A stretch of DNA of 64,000 bases, from contig OZ250162.1 in the NCBI GenBank assembly GCA_965238025.1, positions 3,596,001-3,660,000 on the forward strand. Reading direction: 5' to 3'. The notes under the pieces were generated by a model, which saw only the letters and a list, made by a program, of their open reading frames with translations, was not told where the DNA came from and ran no database searches. Shown here in pieces: positions 33,801 through 41,468 of this stretch; position 1 is the first letter of the stretch; every line of letters starts with the position of its first letter. Made by a program: the position numbers and the translations under genes. Origin of the DNA: Pelagihabitans sp965238025. GTDB lineage: Bacteria > Bacteroidota > Bacteroidia > Flavobacteriales > Flavobacteriaceae.

Positions 33801-33989
33801 ACGGCCATCTTCATTAGAGATAGCACCGTATTTTGTACCTGTGGGCGTATGAATGGCCACAACGTTAGCGCCTAATAACGGCCCTTGATCATCCACTACT
33901 TTACCTTTAATATTGGAAGTAGTCGTTTGCGAAAATACTGCCGTAGTACTAAAACATGCTACGAGCACAAATAGTAATAATTTTTTCAT
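30858..33989 (-). CDS. Oar-like TonB-dependent outer-membrane receptor
   Basis: This 1043-residue protein has a signal peptide (about 1-20), a CarboxypepD_reg domain (about 25-110; NIKGKVVDDQGPLLGANVVA) and a plug with the Oar-type sequence RSAQDFTRLEPTASGNSFGG then DQIQVSTAPYDVRQSGFTGA and SVNAVTKSGTNEFHGTVYGF. A very long barrel ends in WQGQFGLRYIF. This matches the Oar group (named after a Myxococcus protein) of large TonB-linked barrels, whose cargo is mostly unknown and which have been linked to adhesion, surface development or peptide/protein uptake. It stands alone with its own terminator. The start ATG is immediately preceded by an AT-rich leader. Confidence 0.92.
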   Translation of the reverse strand: MKKLLLFVLVACFSTTAVFSQTTTSNIKGKVVDDQGPLLGANVVAIHTPTGTKYGAISNEDGRFNLLNLRVGGPYEVTVSYVGYKEQKRSDVFLTLGKTFNFDVTLITESQALDEVVVVADQSGTFGSDRTGSETSVGRRELTRLPTISRSAQDFTRLEPTASGNSFGGRNDQYNNFSLDGAIFNNPFGLDAPTPGGQTGAQPISLDAIDQIQVSTAPYDVRQSGFTGASVNAVTKSGTNEFHGTVYGFTRSEDLTGGKIRGEDVVKPDLNQNQYGASIGGPIIKDKLFFFANFEKDERDDLGTNGWIPNTGSGAINESRVLESDLIAVQSALAGIGYNTGAFEGFTFGSESTKGIFKLDWNVNDKNRLAIIYNFLNASKVNPAHPTAITARGPSFNTLQFQNSGYEINNNLNSVQLELNSTLTDEVTNKLQMGYTHFDDFRNPLSTPAPSINITKDGINYIIAGHEPFSVHNRLDQKVFQLTNNLNIFKGNHTYTVGFSFEKFQFDNSFNLTSYGFDLFGSVDINDFDASSYAATIANAQATFDANNRLEDGVPGAWSLAETNVGQMSLYLQDEWSASDNFKLTYGVRFDKPLYFDTAQKIRENIERKGTYQPDNIYFNPNTGQDTTIDSEQLPSNDWLISPRLGFNWDVAGDNKTQLRGGTGVFTGKLPFVWIGNQVQGVDFFFYQAVDPDFEWPQVWRTNLGIDKALNNGLVLTADVSYTKDLNASHVQNWALRDPSGNLNAPGDTRPRYLASDYATNAFGGPTNAYVFTNSDKGRIWNVALKAQKSFENGLFASLAYSYLNAKDINSVEAEITGDAFDFNPNLGDANADVLSFSKYGDTHRFIGVGSKQFKYGTNDRWATTLSTFFEYAQGGRFNYTYAGNINNDSSFQNNDLLYIPTSSQVQQMQFSGAGQAEAFEAYIQQDDYLSDNRGDYAERYGALAPWRGRWDIKILQDYNFKVSGDKTHTIQLSFDVLNFGNLINSNWGVIQQPNSLNPLTVAVDPATNVPTYTFNPDLTETFGYDASLLSRWQGQFGLRYIF

Positions 33990-34304
33990 AATGTTCTTGT
34001 AAGTTGATTTAAAACAGCTCTACAATGTATGAAAATAAAAAATTATGCAAGCATTGTTTATTTGTAAGTTGCTAACAGTTCTAAATTTTTAAGACTATTT
34101 TAAATTCCTGAAAATTATGATAAATTTCTCTCTAAATTAGAGCTTACCATACAGCCCCCTTGCACGAAATAAGTGAAAAATTCCAGGGGCCTGGTGAGAT
34201 TCATTAAAACAATCTCAATCGACCACTTAAATGCAAAACTTTATACTTTTCGTCCTTTCTTTTAGTTTTTTTATCTTTAAGATTCTCATGATAGCTAATG
34301 AAAG
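33990..34304. other. 315-bp divergent intergenic region
   Basis: This AT-rich gap lies between the divergent Oar-like receptor and T9SS protein genes. It must hold both promoters. On the plus strand a partial -7 box (TACTTTTC, near 34250) is the best candidate. No ORF, repeat or RNA fold of note was seen. Confidence 0.5.
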
Positions 34305-37052
34305 GTGAAAAAACTACTACTTACCATATTATTATTCACTTTAAATATTGCACTTTCGCAAGATCGTGAAGCCGCAGTTTGGCACTTTGGACAACAAGCG
34401 GGTCTCGATTTCAACAGCCTGGCTCCAATCTCCGTGAACCTTGGCCAAGTATATACAGATGAAGGTAGTGCCTCAATTTCCGATGAAAACGGCAATTTAC
34501 AGTTCTATACAGACGGGGTAAGCGTATATAAGAATACGCATGACCTCATGAGTGGTGAAGACTTGCTCGGAGGCAATTTTAGTACGCAATCTGCGATTAT
34601 TGTACCGAGGCCCGCAGATTCGAATCGCTATTACATCTTCACTGTTAGCGATATAAGATATGGGAATCAAGTATTTTCAGAAGGAGATGGGTTGAATTAT
34701 TACCTGGTAAATATGGGGGCCGGAGGCGGCTCTTTAAATAGCTTTAAAAAGCATCTTGTCACTTATGATGCGAACATAAGGGGAGAAGAATTATTGAAAT
34801 GCTCCCAGAAATTGACGGCAATCAAAGACCCATGTGAAGATGTCTACTGGGTGATTACCCATTTCGAGGACACATTTTACGCTTTCAAAATAGATGAGAA
34901 AGGTGTAAACGAAACCCCAATCACCTCAAAGATAGGACCCTATATGCATTTGGGAGCGCACATTTCTAACTCCAAAGGACAATTGAAAGTTTCACCTGAT
35001 GGGACTAAGCTGGTCATGGCCAATTTTCAAAATAGTGTTGATTCGTCGGGTCATTCTCCGGGAAGCTTATTTCTTTTTGATTTTGATATCACTTCAGGTA
35101 GGGTAACCAATGCCAAAAAACTGATGGAAAATGATTTTGTCTTCGCCTATGGGGCAGCGTTCTCGCCCGATTCGAAAAAGGTCTACTCCACGTTAAGCAG
35201 CTACAGAAATGGTGAAGTACCACCCAGTGGACATACCAATAATGGTAGTAGCCTATTTCAAATAGACCTTGAGAACAACTATAGGACTACCAAATTATTT
35301 AGCTCAACCGAGGAACCAATGGCCTTACAGTTGGCGATAGACGGTAAGATTTATAAGGCACGGAACAATGGCCGTACATTGGGAGTCATAAATAACCCAA
35401 AAAATAATGGTGCGTCTGCTAATTATGTTAATCATGGTCTTTCTATAGGTAGGCCAAGTAAAAGAGGGCTCCCGTCATTTGTGCAATCGTATTTTCAAGT
35501 AAGAATTGACTACGAGGAAGCTTGTGAAGGAGAATTGACAAAGCTTTCAACGAATTATTTACCCGACCCTGATCAATTGGATTGGGATTTTGGTGATGGA
35601 AATACGCTGAACAATACTTTGGATAAAAACCCGGTTCACGTTTACCAAACGGCGGGAAGTTATCTGGCAACGGTGACCATTACCGAGGGCGACGAGGTCG
35701 AAACCTTTTCAAAATTGGTTGAAGTTCAAAAGCTTCCAGTAGTATCTCCGGCGGTGCTCACCCAATGTGATGAAAATGCTGATGGTATCGCAAACTTCAA
35801 CCTTCACGAAGCCGAGGATTTGATTAATCAGGATCCGAATTCGAAATATAGGTTCTTCTATTCCAGACAAGATGCCGAAAATGAAGAGAACGGTATTTTT
35901 GGAACCACCTATTTTTTTTCCAATGAACTTGCTTCAAGAGTCTTCGTTCGAGTAGAAAATGAGTTCGGCTGTTATCGCATCACCACAATAGATTTAGAGG
36001 TTCTAGATACGGCAATACCCAGTGATTTTATGCTGAATTTTAGCACCTGCGACGATTTTGTGGATGAAAACGATACAGATGGCATCGGCACCTTTGATTT
36101 TAGCAGCGCTACGGAATCGATTTTAGCCTTGTTTGATTCGGGCCGCGAACTTACAGTGACGTATTATAGAACCAGCGAAGACGCATTTGCAGAAATACGG
36201 GTAATTGATCCCACGGAATTCAGAAATAATAAATCGCCTTTCGTTCAAAATATTTGGGTAAGGGTAGATGGCACGGAGGACAACGCTTGTATAGGGTTAG
36301 GTCATCACATTACTTTAAACGTTGATACAGTGCCAAGTTTTGAACTGGAAAAACAGATGACTATTTGCAGAAGCGAATTACCGTATACCTTGAACCCAAA
36401 AGAACCTGAAAGTAGTTATGATTATGAATGGACCGATGAAATGGGAAATGTATTGGGTAACGAACAATTTTTGACCATTTCCGAAACCGGAAATTACACG
36501 CTTGTAGCCACGGAACTAGACGGCACCGGATGCTCAAAAATGAGGAGTATAGAAGTAAACGCAAACCCGCTTGCCGAGATTTTCGAGATAGCGGTTGAAG
36601 GTATCATCAGTAATATTGCAACCGCAACCGTCCTACTTGAAAACCCCGATGGGTTCGAATATGCACTTGACGATTTGCATGGACCCTATCAAGAAAGCAA
36701 TTTTTTTACAGAGTTAGAGCCAGGTATTCACAAAGCCTATGTCAGGGATAAGAATCAGTGCGAAGTGGTCGAAAGGGAATTTTCCGTTATTGGTCATCCC
36801 GCTTTTTTTACGCCAAATAATGACGGAATAAACGATTATTGGCAAATTCAAGGTGTTAGCGAAAGCGTTCAAGCCAATTCAAAAATCTACATTTACGACC
36901 GATATGGGTCACTATTAAATCAAATAAATACATCTTCAAGGGGATGGGACGGTACTTTCTCGGGTAAATTGCTTCCTGCCTCAGACTATTGGTTCAGGGT
37001 GTTTTTGGAGGACGGAAGGGAATTTAACGGACATTTTACATTAAAGAGATAG
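34305..37052 (+). CDS. T9SS-secreted PKD-domain surface protein (type B sorting domain)
   Basis: This 915-residue protein has a signal peptide (MKKLLLTILLFTLNIALSQ). An N-terminal beta-propeller-like region follows (about 20-390; WHFGQQAGLDFNS, LKVSPDGTKLVMANF, AFSPDSKKVYSTLSS), then a PKD domain (about 420-475; LDWDFGDGNTLNN, GSYLATVTI) and further beta-rich modules. The C-terminal gliding-motility/T9SS type B domain has FFTPNNDGINDYWQI, IYDRYGSLL and WDGTFSGKLLPASDYWF. It should be exported by the type IX system and attached to or released from the surface. The start is GTG at 34305; an ATG at 34298 is out of frame. The ligand is unknown. Confidence 0.9.
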   Translation: MKKLLLTILLFTLNIALSQDREAAVWHFGQQAGLDFNSLAPISVNLGQVYTDEGSASISDENGNLQFYTDGVSVYKNTHDLMSGEDLLGGNFSTQSAIIVPRPADSNRYYIFTVSDIRYGNQVFSEGDGLNYYLVNMGAGGGSLNSFKKHLVTYDANIRGEELLKCSQKLTAIKDPCEDVYWVITHFEDTFYAFKIDEKGVNETPITSKIGPYMHLGAHISNSKGQLKVSPDGTKLVMANFQNSVDSSGHSPGSLFLFDFDITSGRVTNAKKLMENDFVFAYGAAFSPDSKKVYSTLSSYRNGEVPPSGHTNNGSSLFQIDLENNYRTTKLFSSTEEPMALQLAIDGKIYKARNNGRTLGVINNPKNNGASANYVNHGLSIGRPSKRGLPSFVQSYFQVRIDYEEACEGELTKLSTNYLPDPDQLDWDFGDGNTLNNTLDKNPVHVYQTAGSYLATVTITEGDEVETFSKLVEVQKLPVVSPAVLTQCDENADGIANFNLHEAEDLINQDPNSKYRFFYSRQDAENEENGIFGTTYFFSNELASRVFVRVENEFGCYRITTIDLEVLDTAIPSDFMLNFSTCDDFVDENDTDGIGTFDFSSATESILALFDSGRELTVTYYRTSEDAFAEIRVIDPTEFRNNKSPFVQNIWVRVDGTEDNACIGLGHHITLNVDTVPSFELEKQMTICRSELPYTLNPKEPESSYDYEWTDEMGNVLGNEQFLTISETGNYTLVATELDGTGCSKMRSIEVNANPLAEIFEIAVEGIISNIATATVLLENPDGFEYALDDLHGPYQESNFFTELEPGIHKAYVRDKNQCEVVEREFSVIGHPAFFTPNNDGINDYWQIQGVSESVQANSKIYIYDRYGSLLNQINTSSRGWDGTFSGKLLPASDYWFRVFLEDGREFNGHFTLKR

Positions 37053-37130
37053 AAGCGAAGCGATTTTAAATTTAAAAGCAAGTCTAAAAACATATGGCCC
37101 TAGACTTAATTGCCATTCAACGCTAAAATT

Positions 37131-38063
37131 TTATTGTACTACACTACTCAGGTCAATAGAATACAACCTATTTAGGCCTTTAGCCTCTTTTGACCCATAA
37201 ATAGCTAAAAATTGCTCAAGTGTTAAAGGTTTTTTATAGAATTTTTTGACGCTACTTCTTTGACTGGTAAAATAAAGTTTATCATTTTCAACATCTACGA
37301 AAGGACAAAAATCTAAGTATTCAGTATTAATTTTCTCTAGCAATTTAGCCTTGGACCACTCATTGTTCTTGTTATAACTGATATATAAATCGCCTCCTCC
37401 AATACCTTCATTTGGCCTCAAAGCGCTAAAAATCAAATACTCCTCGTTTGGAGAAATATAGGCGTTAAACTCATAATATTTAGTATTTACCCCTAGACCC
37501 AAAGCTGTTGGTTTTTGATATTTCCCATCTTTTAGTCTACTAACAAATATATCTTCGCTACCGACACCATTTTCTCTTTCTGAGGTAAAATATATATCAC
37601 CATTTTTTGTGACGGAAGGATAATATTCATTGGCTTTAGAATTGATTTGAAATCCAATATTCTTAGGACTCGACCAATTGGTATTGATTTTATCCACATA
37701 CCAAATATCATAATCTTTAGGAGAAATTGAATCTTTATTTATTGGTCTGTTGGATACAAAATATAGTCTTTTACCGTCAGGTGAAAAAGCAGGTTCAAGA
37801 TCTCGATACTTCCCGGAAAAAAGAGCTGCCTTGGGCTTACTCCATTCATTATTATTCACTTTTTTTATATAGGAGATAAGCGCTATTTTACTTTTTATGT
37901 CATCAACTGTAAAATATATTTCATCACCATTGGGTGAAATAGCAATATCCCGCACATTTGGATAATTTATGAATAATTGAGGTAAAAATGCTTCCGGTTC
38001 AGCTTGTGCCAAAGCACAATTAATTGATAGCAAACAAACTATTATATAGGTTATGTATTTCAT
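37131..38063 (-). CDS. Exported PD40/WD40-like beta-propeller protein
   Basis: This 310-residue protein has a signal peptide (ends near CALAQA) without a convincing lipobox. It carries several PD40 blades: RDIAISPNGDEIYFTV, EPAFSPDGKRLYFVSNR, YYPSVTKNGDIYFTSER, FNAYISPNEEYLIFSA and DNDKLYFTSQR-like repeats. This resembles the TolB-type propeller found in many Bacteroidota envelope proteins; the function is probably binding. The gene is markedly more AT-rich than its neighbours and has no functional partner, so it may be acquired. Confidence 0.8.
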   Translation of the reverse strand: MKYITYIIVCLLSINCALAQAEPEAFLPQLFINYPNVRDIAISPNGDEIYFTVDDIKSKIALISYIKKVNNNEWSKPKAALFSGKYRDLEPAFSPDGKRLYFVSNRPINKDSISPKDYDIWYVDKINTNWSSPKNIGFQINSKANEYYPSVTKNGDIYFTSERENGVGSEDIFVSRLKDGKYQKPTALGLGVNTKYYEFNAYISPNEEYLIFSALRPNEGIGGGDLYISYNKNNEWSKAKLLEKINTEYLDFCPFVDVENDKLYFTSQRSSVKKFYKKPLTLEQFLAIYGSKEAKGLNRLYSIDLSSVVQ

Positions 38064-38383
38064 AAATCATTTTTTTTTAAGTAAAATCTTCCCTTGTACA
38101 GGCAATATTGGTCAGGCCATACCTTAGAACAATAAATATGGTCCTTGTGAGTGCTTTAGCTATAAAAGCTATATTGAATTTTCGAACAGCTACGATACAA
38201 GTATCCTAAACCTTTGGATTCAACTCAGGCCGACGATACTCGTTCGAACAAACCAAATAACTGGGTAACAACAAAAAATTGTAACTCTTATGTTTATAGG
38301 TACTTGAACCCACACTCAAGGTTACTGTTTTTTTTTGCACAAGGCAAGTGTCGGGGTATTTATTACCCTTCAGAAAAGAAATG
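38064..38383. other. 320-bp intergenic stretch without recognised features
   Basis: This stretch lies between the start of the propeller gene and the terminator of the ribosomal operon. It contains no plausible ORF, tRNA cloverleaf or strong hairpin. The promoter of the propeller gene should lie here but is not recognisable. Confidence 0.5.
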
Positions 38384-38414
38384 AAAAAGGCCCCTCAGAA
38401 ATCTGAAAGGCCTT
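38384..38414 (-). terminator. Terminator of the rpsF-rpsR-rplI operon
   Basis: AAGGCC and GGCCTT, plus TCAGA and TCTGA, form a stem with a 2x2 internal loop. On the minus strand it runs into a T tract. Confidence 0.85.
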
Positions 38415-38437
38415 CTTTATATTGGTTTTTTGGAAGT

Positions 38438-38890
38438 TTAGCTTTTTGCGGCAATTACCTCAAAAGGTAAATCGACCAAAACATCCCTATGCAATCTAAT
38501 TTGGGCATTGTAAGGTCCGGTGCGCTTCACGCTACCACCATTGATTTTTATAAATTTCTTATCAATTTCGTGTCCTTCTTTACCCAAAGCAGCAGCTAAA
38601 TCAATATTGGTTACTGAACCAAAAAGTTTATCTCCGGCACCAGTTTTAGCGGCTATTTTGATTTCTAACGTTTTTAAGGCCTCTGCTGTTTTATTCGCAG
38701 CATCAACTACTTTCTTTTCTTTGTGGGCGCGTTGTCTGAGGTTTTCTTCCAAAACCTTTTTTGCCGATGACGTTGCCATCGCAGCCATACCCCTGGGAAT
38801 CAAGTAATTTCTACCGTATCCGTTTTTTACGTTTACGACATCATCTTTGAAACCTAAATGCTCTACGTCCTGTTTTAATATCAATTCCAT
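38438..38890 (-). CDS. rplI: 50S ribosomal protein L9
   Basis: This 150-residue L9 starts with MELILKQDVEHLGFKDDVVN and has the signature VKNGYGRNYLIPRGMAAMAT, then the long connecting helix (KKVLEENLRQRAHKEKKVVD) and the C-terminal rRNA-binding domain with LFGSVTNIDLAAAL and GPYNAQIRLHRDVLVDLPFEV. It binds 23S rRNA near the L1 stalk. It is the last gene of the rpsF-rpsR-rplI operon, 12 bp after rpsR. Confidence 0.98.
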   Translation of the reverse strand: MELILKQDVEHLGFKDDVVNVKNGYGRNYLIPRGMAAMATSSAKKVLEENLRQRAHKEKKVVDAANKTAEALKTLEIKIAAKTGAGDKLFGSVTNIDLAAALGKEGHEIDKKFIKINGGSVKRTGPYNAQIRLHRDVLVDLPFEVIAAKS

Positions 38891-38902
38891 GATGTTTTTC
38901 TT

Positions 38903-39199
38903 TTATTTTAATAAATCACCAACATAGGGCATTAATGCAATATGGCGGGCTCTTTTAACGGCCTGTGCCACTTTTCTTTGGTATTTTAAGGAGGTGCCGG
39001 TGAGTCTTCTGGGAAGTAGTTTACCTTGCTCGTTAACCAATTTCATCAAGAAATCTGGGTCTTTGTAATCGATGTATTTAATACCCGATTTCTTAAAACG
39101 GCAGTATTTCTTTTTAGTGTTCGTTTCGATGTTCAATGGGGTCAGATACCTGATCTCCCCATCTTTTTTACCTTTTGCTTGTTGTTCTATTGATGCCAT
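38903..39199 (-). CDS. rpsR: 30S ribosomal protein S18
   Basis: This 98-residue S18 has the typical core KKYCRFKKSGIKYIDYKDPD and LPRRLTGTSLKYQRKVAQAV followed by KRARHIALMPYV. It is slightly longer than E. coli S18 (75 residues) because of the N-terminal extension common in Bacteroidota. It binds S6 and the central domain of 16S rRNA. It lies 4 bp after rpsF. Confidence 0.98.
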   Translation of the reverse strand: MASIEQQAKGKKDGEIRYLTPLNIETNTKKKYCRFKKSGIKYIDYKDPDFLMKLVNEQGKLLPRRLTGTSLKYQRKVAQAVKRARHIALMPYVGDLLK

Positions 39200-39203
39200 A
39201 TCC

Positions 39204-39542
39204 TTATGCTTTAGCTTTTAACCTTGTTCTTCTTTTCTCTGCCCACTCTACAGCGTGCTTGTCTAACTTTACCGTTAAGAAACGCATAATACGTTCGTCC
39301 CTCCTGAATTCTTGCTCATATGGAGCAACAACTTCGCCCGGGCCGGCAAATTCGAACAAGTGGTAAAAACCACTTTTTTTGTGTTGGATAGGATAGGCCA
39401 ATTTCTTCAGCCCCCAATTTTCTTTGGATACCATTTTGGCTCCATTTTTAGTTAAGAAATTCTCGAATTTCTTTACTGTTTCCGCTATCTGATCATCAGA
39501 AAGCACGGGATTCAAGATGAAAACAGTTTCGTAATGGTTCAT
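39204..39542 (-). CDS. rpsF: 30S ribosomal protein S6
   Basis: This 112-residue S6 opens with MNHYETVFILNPVLSDDQIA and includes ENWGLKKLAYPIQHKKSGFY and the C-terminal RRDERIMRFLTVKLDKHAVE, all conserved family blocks. It pairs with S18 in the small subunit. It is the first gene of a three-gene ribosomal operon driven by a good promoter at 39568-39598. Confidence 0.98.
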   Translation of the reverse strand: MNHYETVFILNPVLSDDQIAETVKKFENFLTKNGAKMVSKENWGLKKLAYPIQHKKSGFYHLFEFAGPGEVVAPYEQEFRRDERIMRFLTVKLDKHAVEWAEKRRTRLKAKA

Positions 39543-39567
39543 AAATTAAATTTAAATTTTAGGACTG

Positions 39568-39598
39568 CAAAAATAAGAATATTTACGACACTTCACAA
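39568..39598 (-). promoter_or_regulatory. Promoter of the rpsF operon
   Basis: On the minus strand TTG (39596-39598), a 20-base spacer and TATTTTTG (39568-39575) form a full Bacteroidota promoter 26 bp before rpsF. The -7 octamer is identical to that of rplS. Confidence 0.7.
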
Positions 39599-39776
39599 GA
39601 AAACGGTTTTTTCTTCGTTATAGTTGGAACAGAATCATAAATCGAACTTAACCAAATCTTAACCTATGGTCATCAGAATTACATAAAACAGACACGATTG
39701 TTAACAATTTTAATTGTAGATGAGCGTGTTTTTTTAGTATTTTAACGATGATTTAACCCCACAAATCAACCCATTT

Positions 39777-40469
39777 ATGAAATTAAGAAGTATTATCGTA
39801 GACGATTCGTCCATGCAACGAATGGCAGTCGCGAAGCTGGTGAATAATCATCCAAACCTTGCTATGGTAGCGGAGTACAGCAATGCGATCGAGGCCAAGA
39901 ACGGCATCAAGAACAATGAAATTGACTTAATTTTTCTAGACGTTGAAATGCCTATCATCAACGGATTCGACCTACTCGAATCACTTGAAAACAGTCCGCA
40001 AGTAATTTTAATCACTGGTAAGCCCGATTATGCGCTTAAAGCCTTTGATTATGATGTAACGGACTATCTGCACAAACCCATTACCATGGCGCGTTTTGAT
40101 GCGTCTATACGGCGGGCAGTTGCCAAGTATGAGCAAATGCACAAAGTTCAGGAAGATGAGGAGCATATCTTTGTAAAGAGTAACCTTAAGAAAAGAAAGG
40201 TTATCTTAAACGATATCAAGTGGATCGAAGCGCTTGGTGACTACATTAAATTGGTTACCGATGAGGCGAATATCGTAATCTTATCAACAATGAAATCTTT
40301 TGAAAAGCAGTTACCTGCCGAGAAGTTTCTTAGAATTCACAAGTCGTATATCGTAAACTTGGAAAAAATAGAAAAATTCAACAGTAAAAATGTTGAGGTA
40401 AGCGGAAGATCGATTCCCTTAAGTAGAAATAAGAAGACCGAGTTGGCCGAGGCATTGAGTAACGTCTAA
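39777..40469 (+). CDS. LytTR-family response regulator
   Basis: This 230-residue protein has a receiver domain (about 1-120; acidic pair IIVDDSS, phospho-acceptor Asp in IFLDVEMP, Thr in LITGKP, Lys in LHKPIT). A LytTR DNA-binding domain follows (about 130-230; IFVKSNLKKRKVILNDIKWI, GDYIKLVT, FLRIHKSYIVNLEKIEKF and SRNKKTELAEAL). Such regulators are phosphorylated by 7TM or LytS-type histidine kinases, but none is adjacent, so it is an orphan. A GTTAAC-centred palindrome (TTGTTAACAA, near 39699) lies upstream and may be an operator. It ends at a terminator. Confidence 0.94.
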   Translation: MKLRSIIVDDSSMQRMAVAKLVNNHPNLAMVAEYSNAIEAKNGIKNNEIDLIFLDVEMPIINGFDLLESLENSPQVILITGKPDYALKAFDYDVTDYLHKPITMARFDASIRRAVAKYEQMHKVQEDEEHIFVKSNLKKRKVILNDIKWIEALGDYIKLVTDEANIVILSTMKSFEKQLPAEKFLRIHKSYIVNLEKIEKFNSKNVEVSGRSIPLSRNKKTELAEALSNV

Positions 40470-40495
40470 CGAAGTCCACTGCTAAAACAATTACC

Positions 40496-40529
40496 GCTAC
40501 ATCCTTTATTTATAGGGGTGTAGCTTTTT
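40496..40529 (+). terminator. Terminator of the LytTR regulator gene
   Basis: GCTACATCC pairs with GGGTGTAGC (one G-T) across a short AT loop, followed by six or more T. Confidence 0.8.
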
Positions 40530-40588
40530 TTATTAATAAAAATTTCTTCCTTTTAAATAAACTAAAGCCATAAATTAGCACCAAATAT

Positions 40589-41428
40589 TTACTGCCTCAT
40601 CCCTAATTCTTTAGCAATGAACTTTTCCCACCTCAATTGCTCCTTTTGATTAATACCATGTTCGGTTTCTGAGTCATATAATTCTTGCTTTTCTAAATAC
40701 AATCTATAAACCTCATCAAAAATTGATTTAGCCTTATGATCAATATTTAAAACGGTCAATTTTTGCTCCTTCAGTTTCAATCTTAAAGTTCGAGCATAAA
40801 TCTCAGACAAATCAAAATGGGCTTGTTCATGTGCTAAAATCCTGTCGATTTTGGCTTCCTCATTTAGAACCCAGCTTAATTTAGAGTCAAAAGTGTTCTC
40901 TACAAATATTTTGGTTCTCTTAAATAAATTTACACGATTGGACTGAAAACCAAAACCACAATTGGTTAACGCAGCAGCTTCTGGATATTCTTTTGGATTT
41001 GGAGTTCCTTTGAAATCTTCCCAAGTTAACCTTCTATTTTCGCCCCACTCAATGTAACGCTGATATTTCCTGTAATCATCAACATAATATATATCGGCCT
41101 TTAATCTATCACAAGTACTCCACATATCCGGCGGGCTATGCTTTGTAATCTTAATAATATTTGCTCCATTTTGTCTGGCCAAATTTTTCATTGGTTCAAT
41201 AATCTCATTATACGAGCAATTAGAAGAAAACCCGCTATCACCAGATTTAATTTCCCCAATTTTGATTCCGCCAATTTCTCCTATTTCTTCAGGAGGTATT
41301 ACTAAAACATATACATCCCTCCCTAATTCCTCTTTCTTGTTTATTATTGACGCCCCTATTCTTGGTGAACATGAGATAATTGACAATATTACCGTTATAA
41401 GAATCAATCTTTTAATTTGAATATTCAT
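40589..41428 (-). CDS. Lipoprotein with HExxH putative metallopeptidase domain (DUF922-like)
   Basis: This 279-residue protein has a lipobox (IISC, Cys20). An N-terminal domain (about 35-115) contains LARQNGANIIKITKHSPP, like the RcsF/DUF4156-type lipoprotein fold. The C-terminal domain (about 125-260) has RLTWEDFKGTPNP, ALTNCGFGF and the zinc-binding HEQAH (His200, Glu201, His204) in ILAHEQAHFDLSEIYARTLR. That is the DUF922-type putative secreted protease pattern. The active-site triad supports a metallopeptidase, but the substrate is unknown. It is AT-rich and lies between a regulator and priA without an operon partner. Confidence 0.75.
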   Translation of the reverse strand: MNIQIKRLILITVILSIISCSPRIGASIINKKEELGRDVYVLVIPPEEIGEIGGIKIGEIKSGDSGFSSNCSYNEIIEPMKNLARQNGANIIKITKHSPPDMWSTCDRLKADIYYVDDYRKYQRYIEWGENRRLTWEDFKGTPNPKEYPEAAALTNCGFGFQSNRVNLFKRTKIFVENTFDSKLSWVLNEEAKIDRILAHEQAHFDLSEIYARTLRLKLKEQKLTVLNIDHKAKSIFDEVYRLYLEKQELYDSETEHGINQKEQLRWEKFIAKELGMRQ

Positions 41429-41468
41429 TTTAAATAAAATACTGTTTATAGTTTAACAAGCCATAAAG

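Noticed and set aside
37053..38437. Cassette junctions around the AT-rich propeller gene
   Set aside because: Both flanks were read for GTT/AAC word pairs that complement each other; none found beyond a weak 7-bp hairpin (AAGTCTA/TAGACTT).
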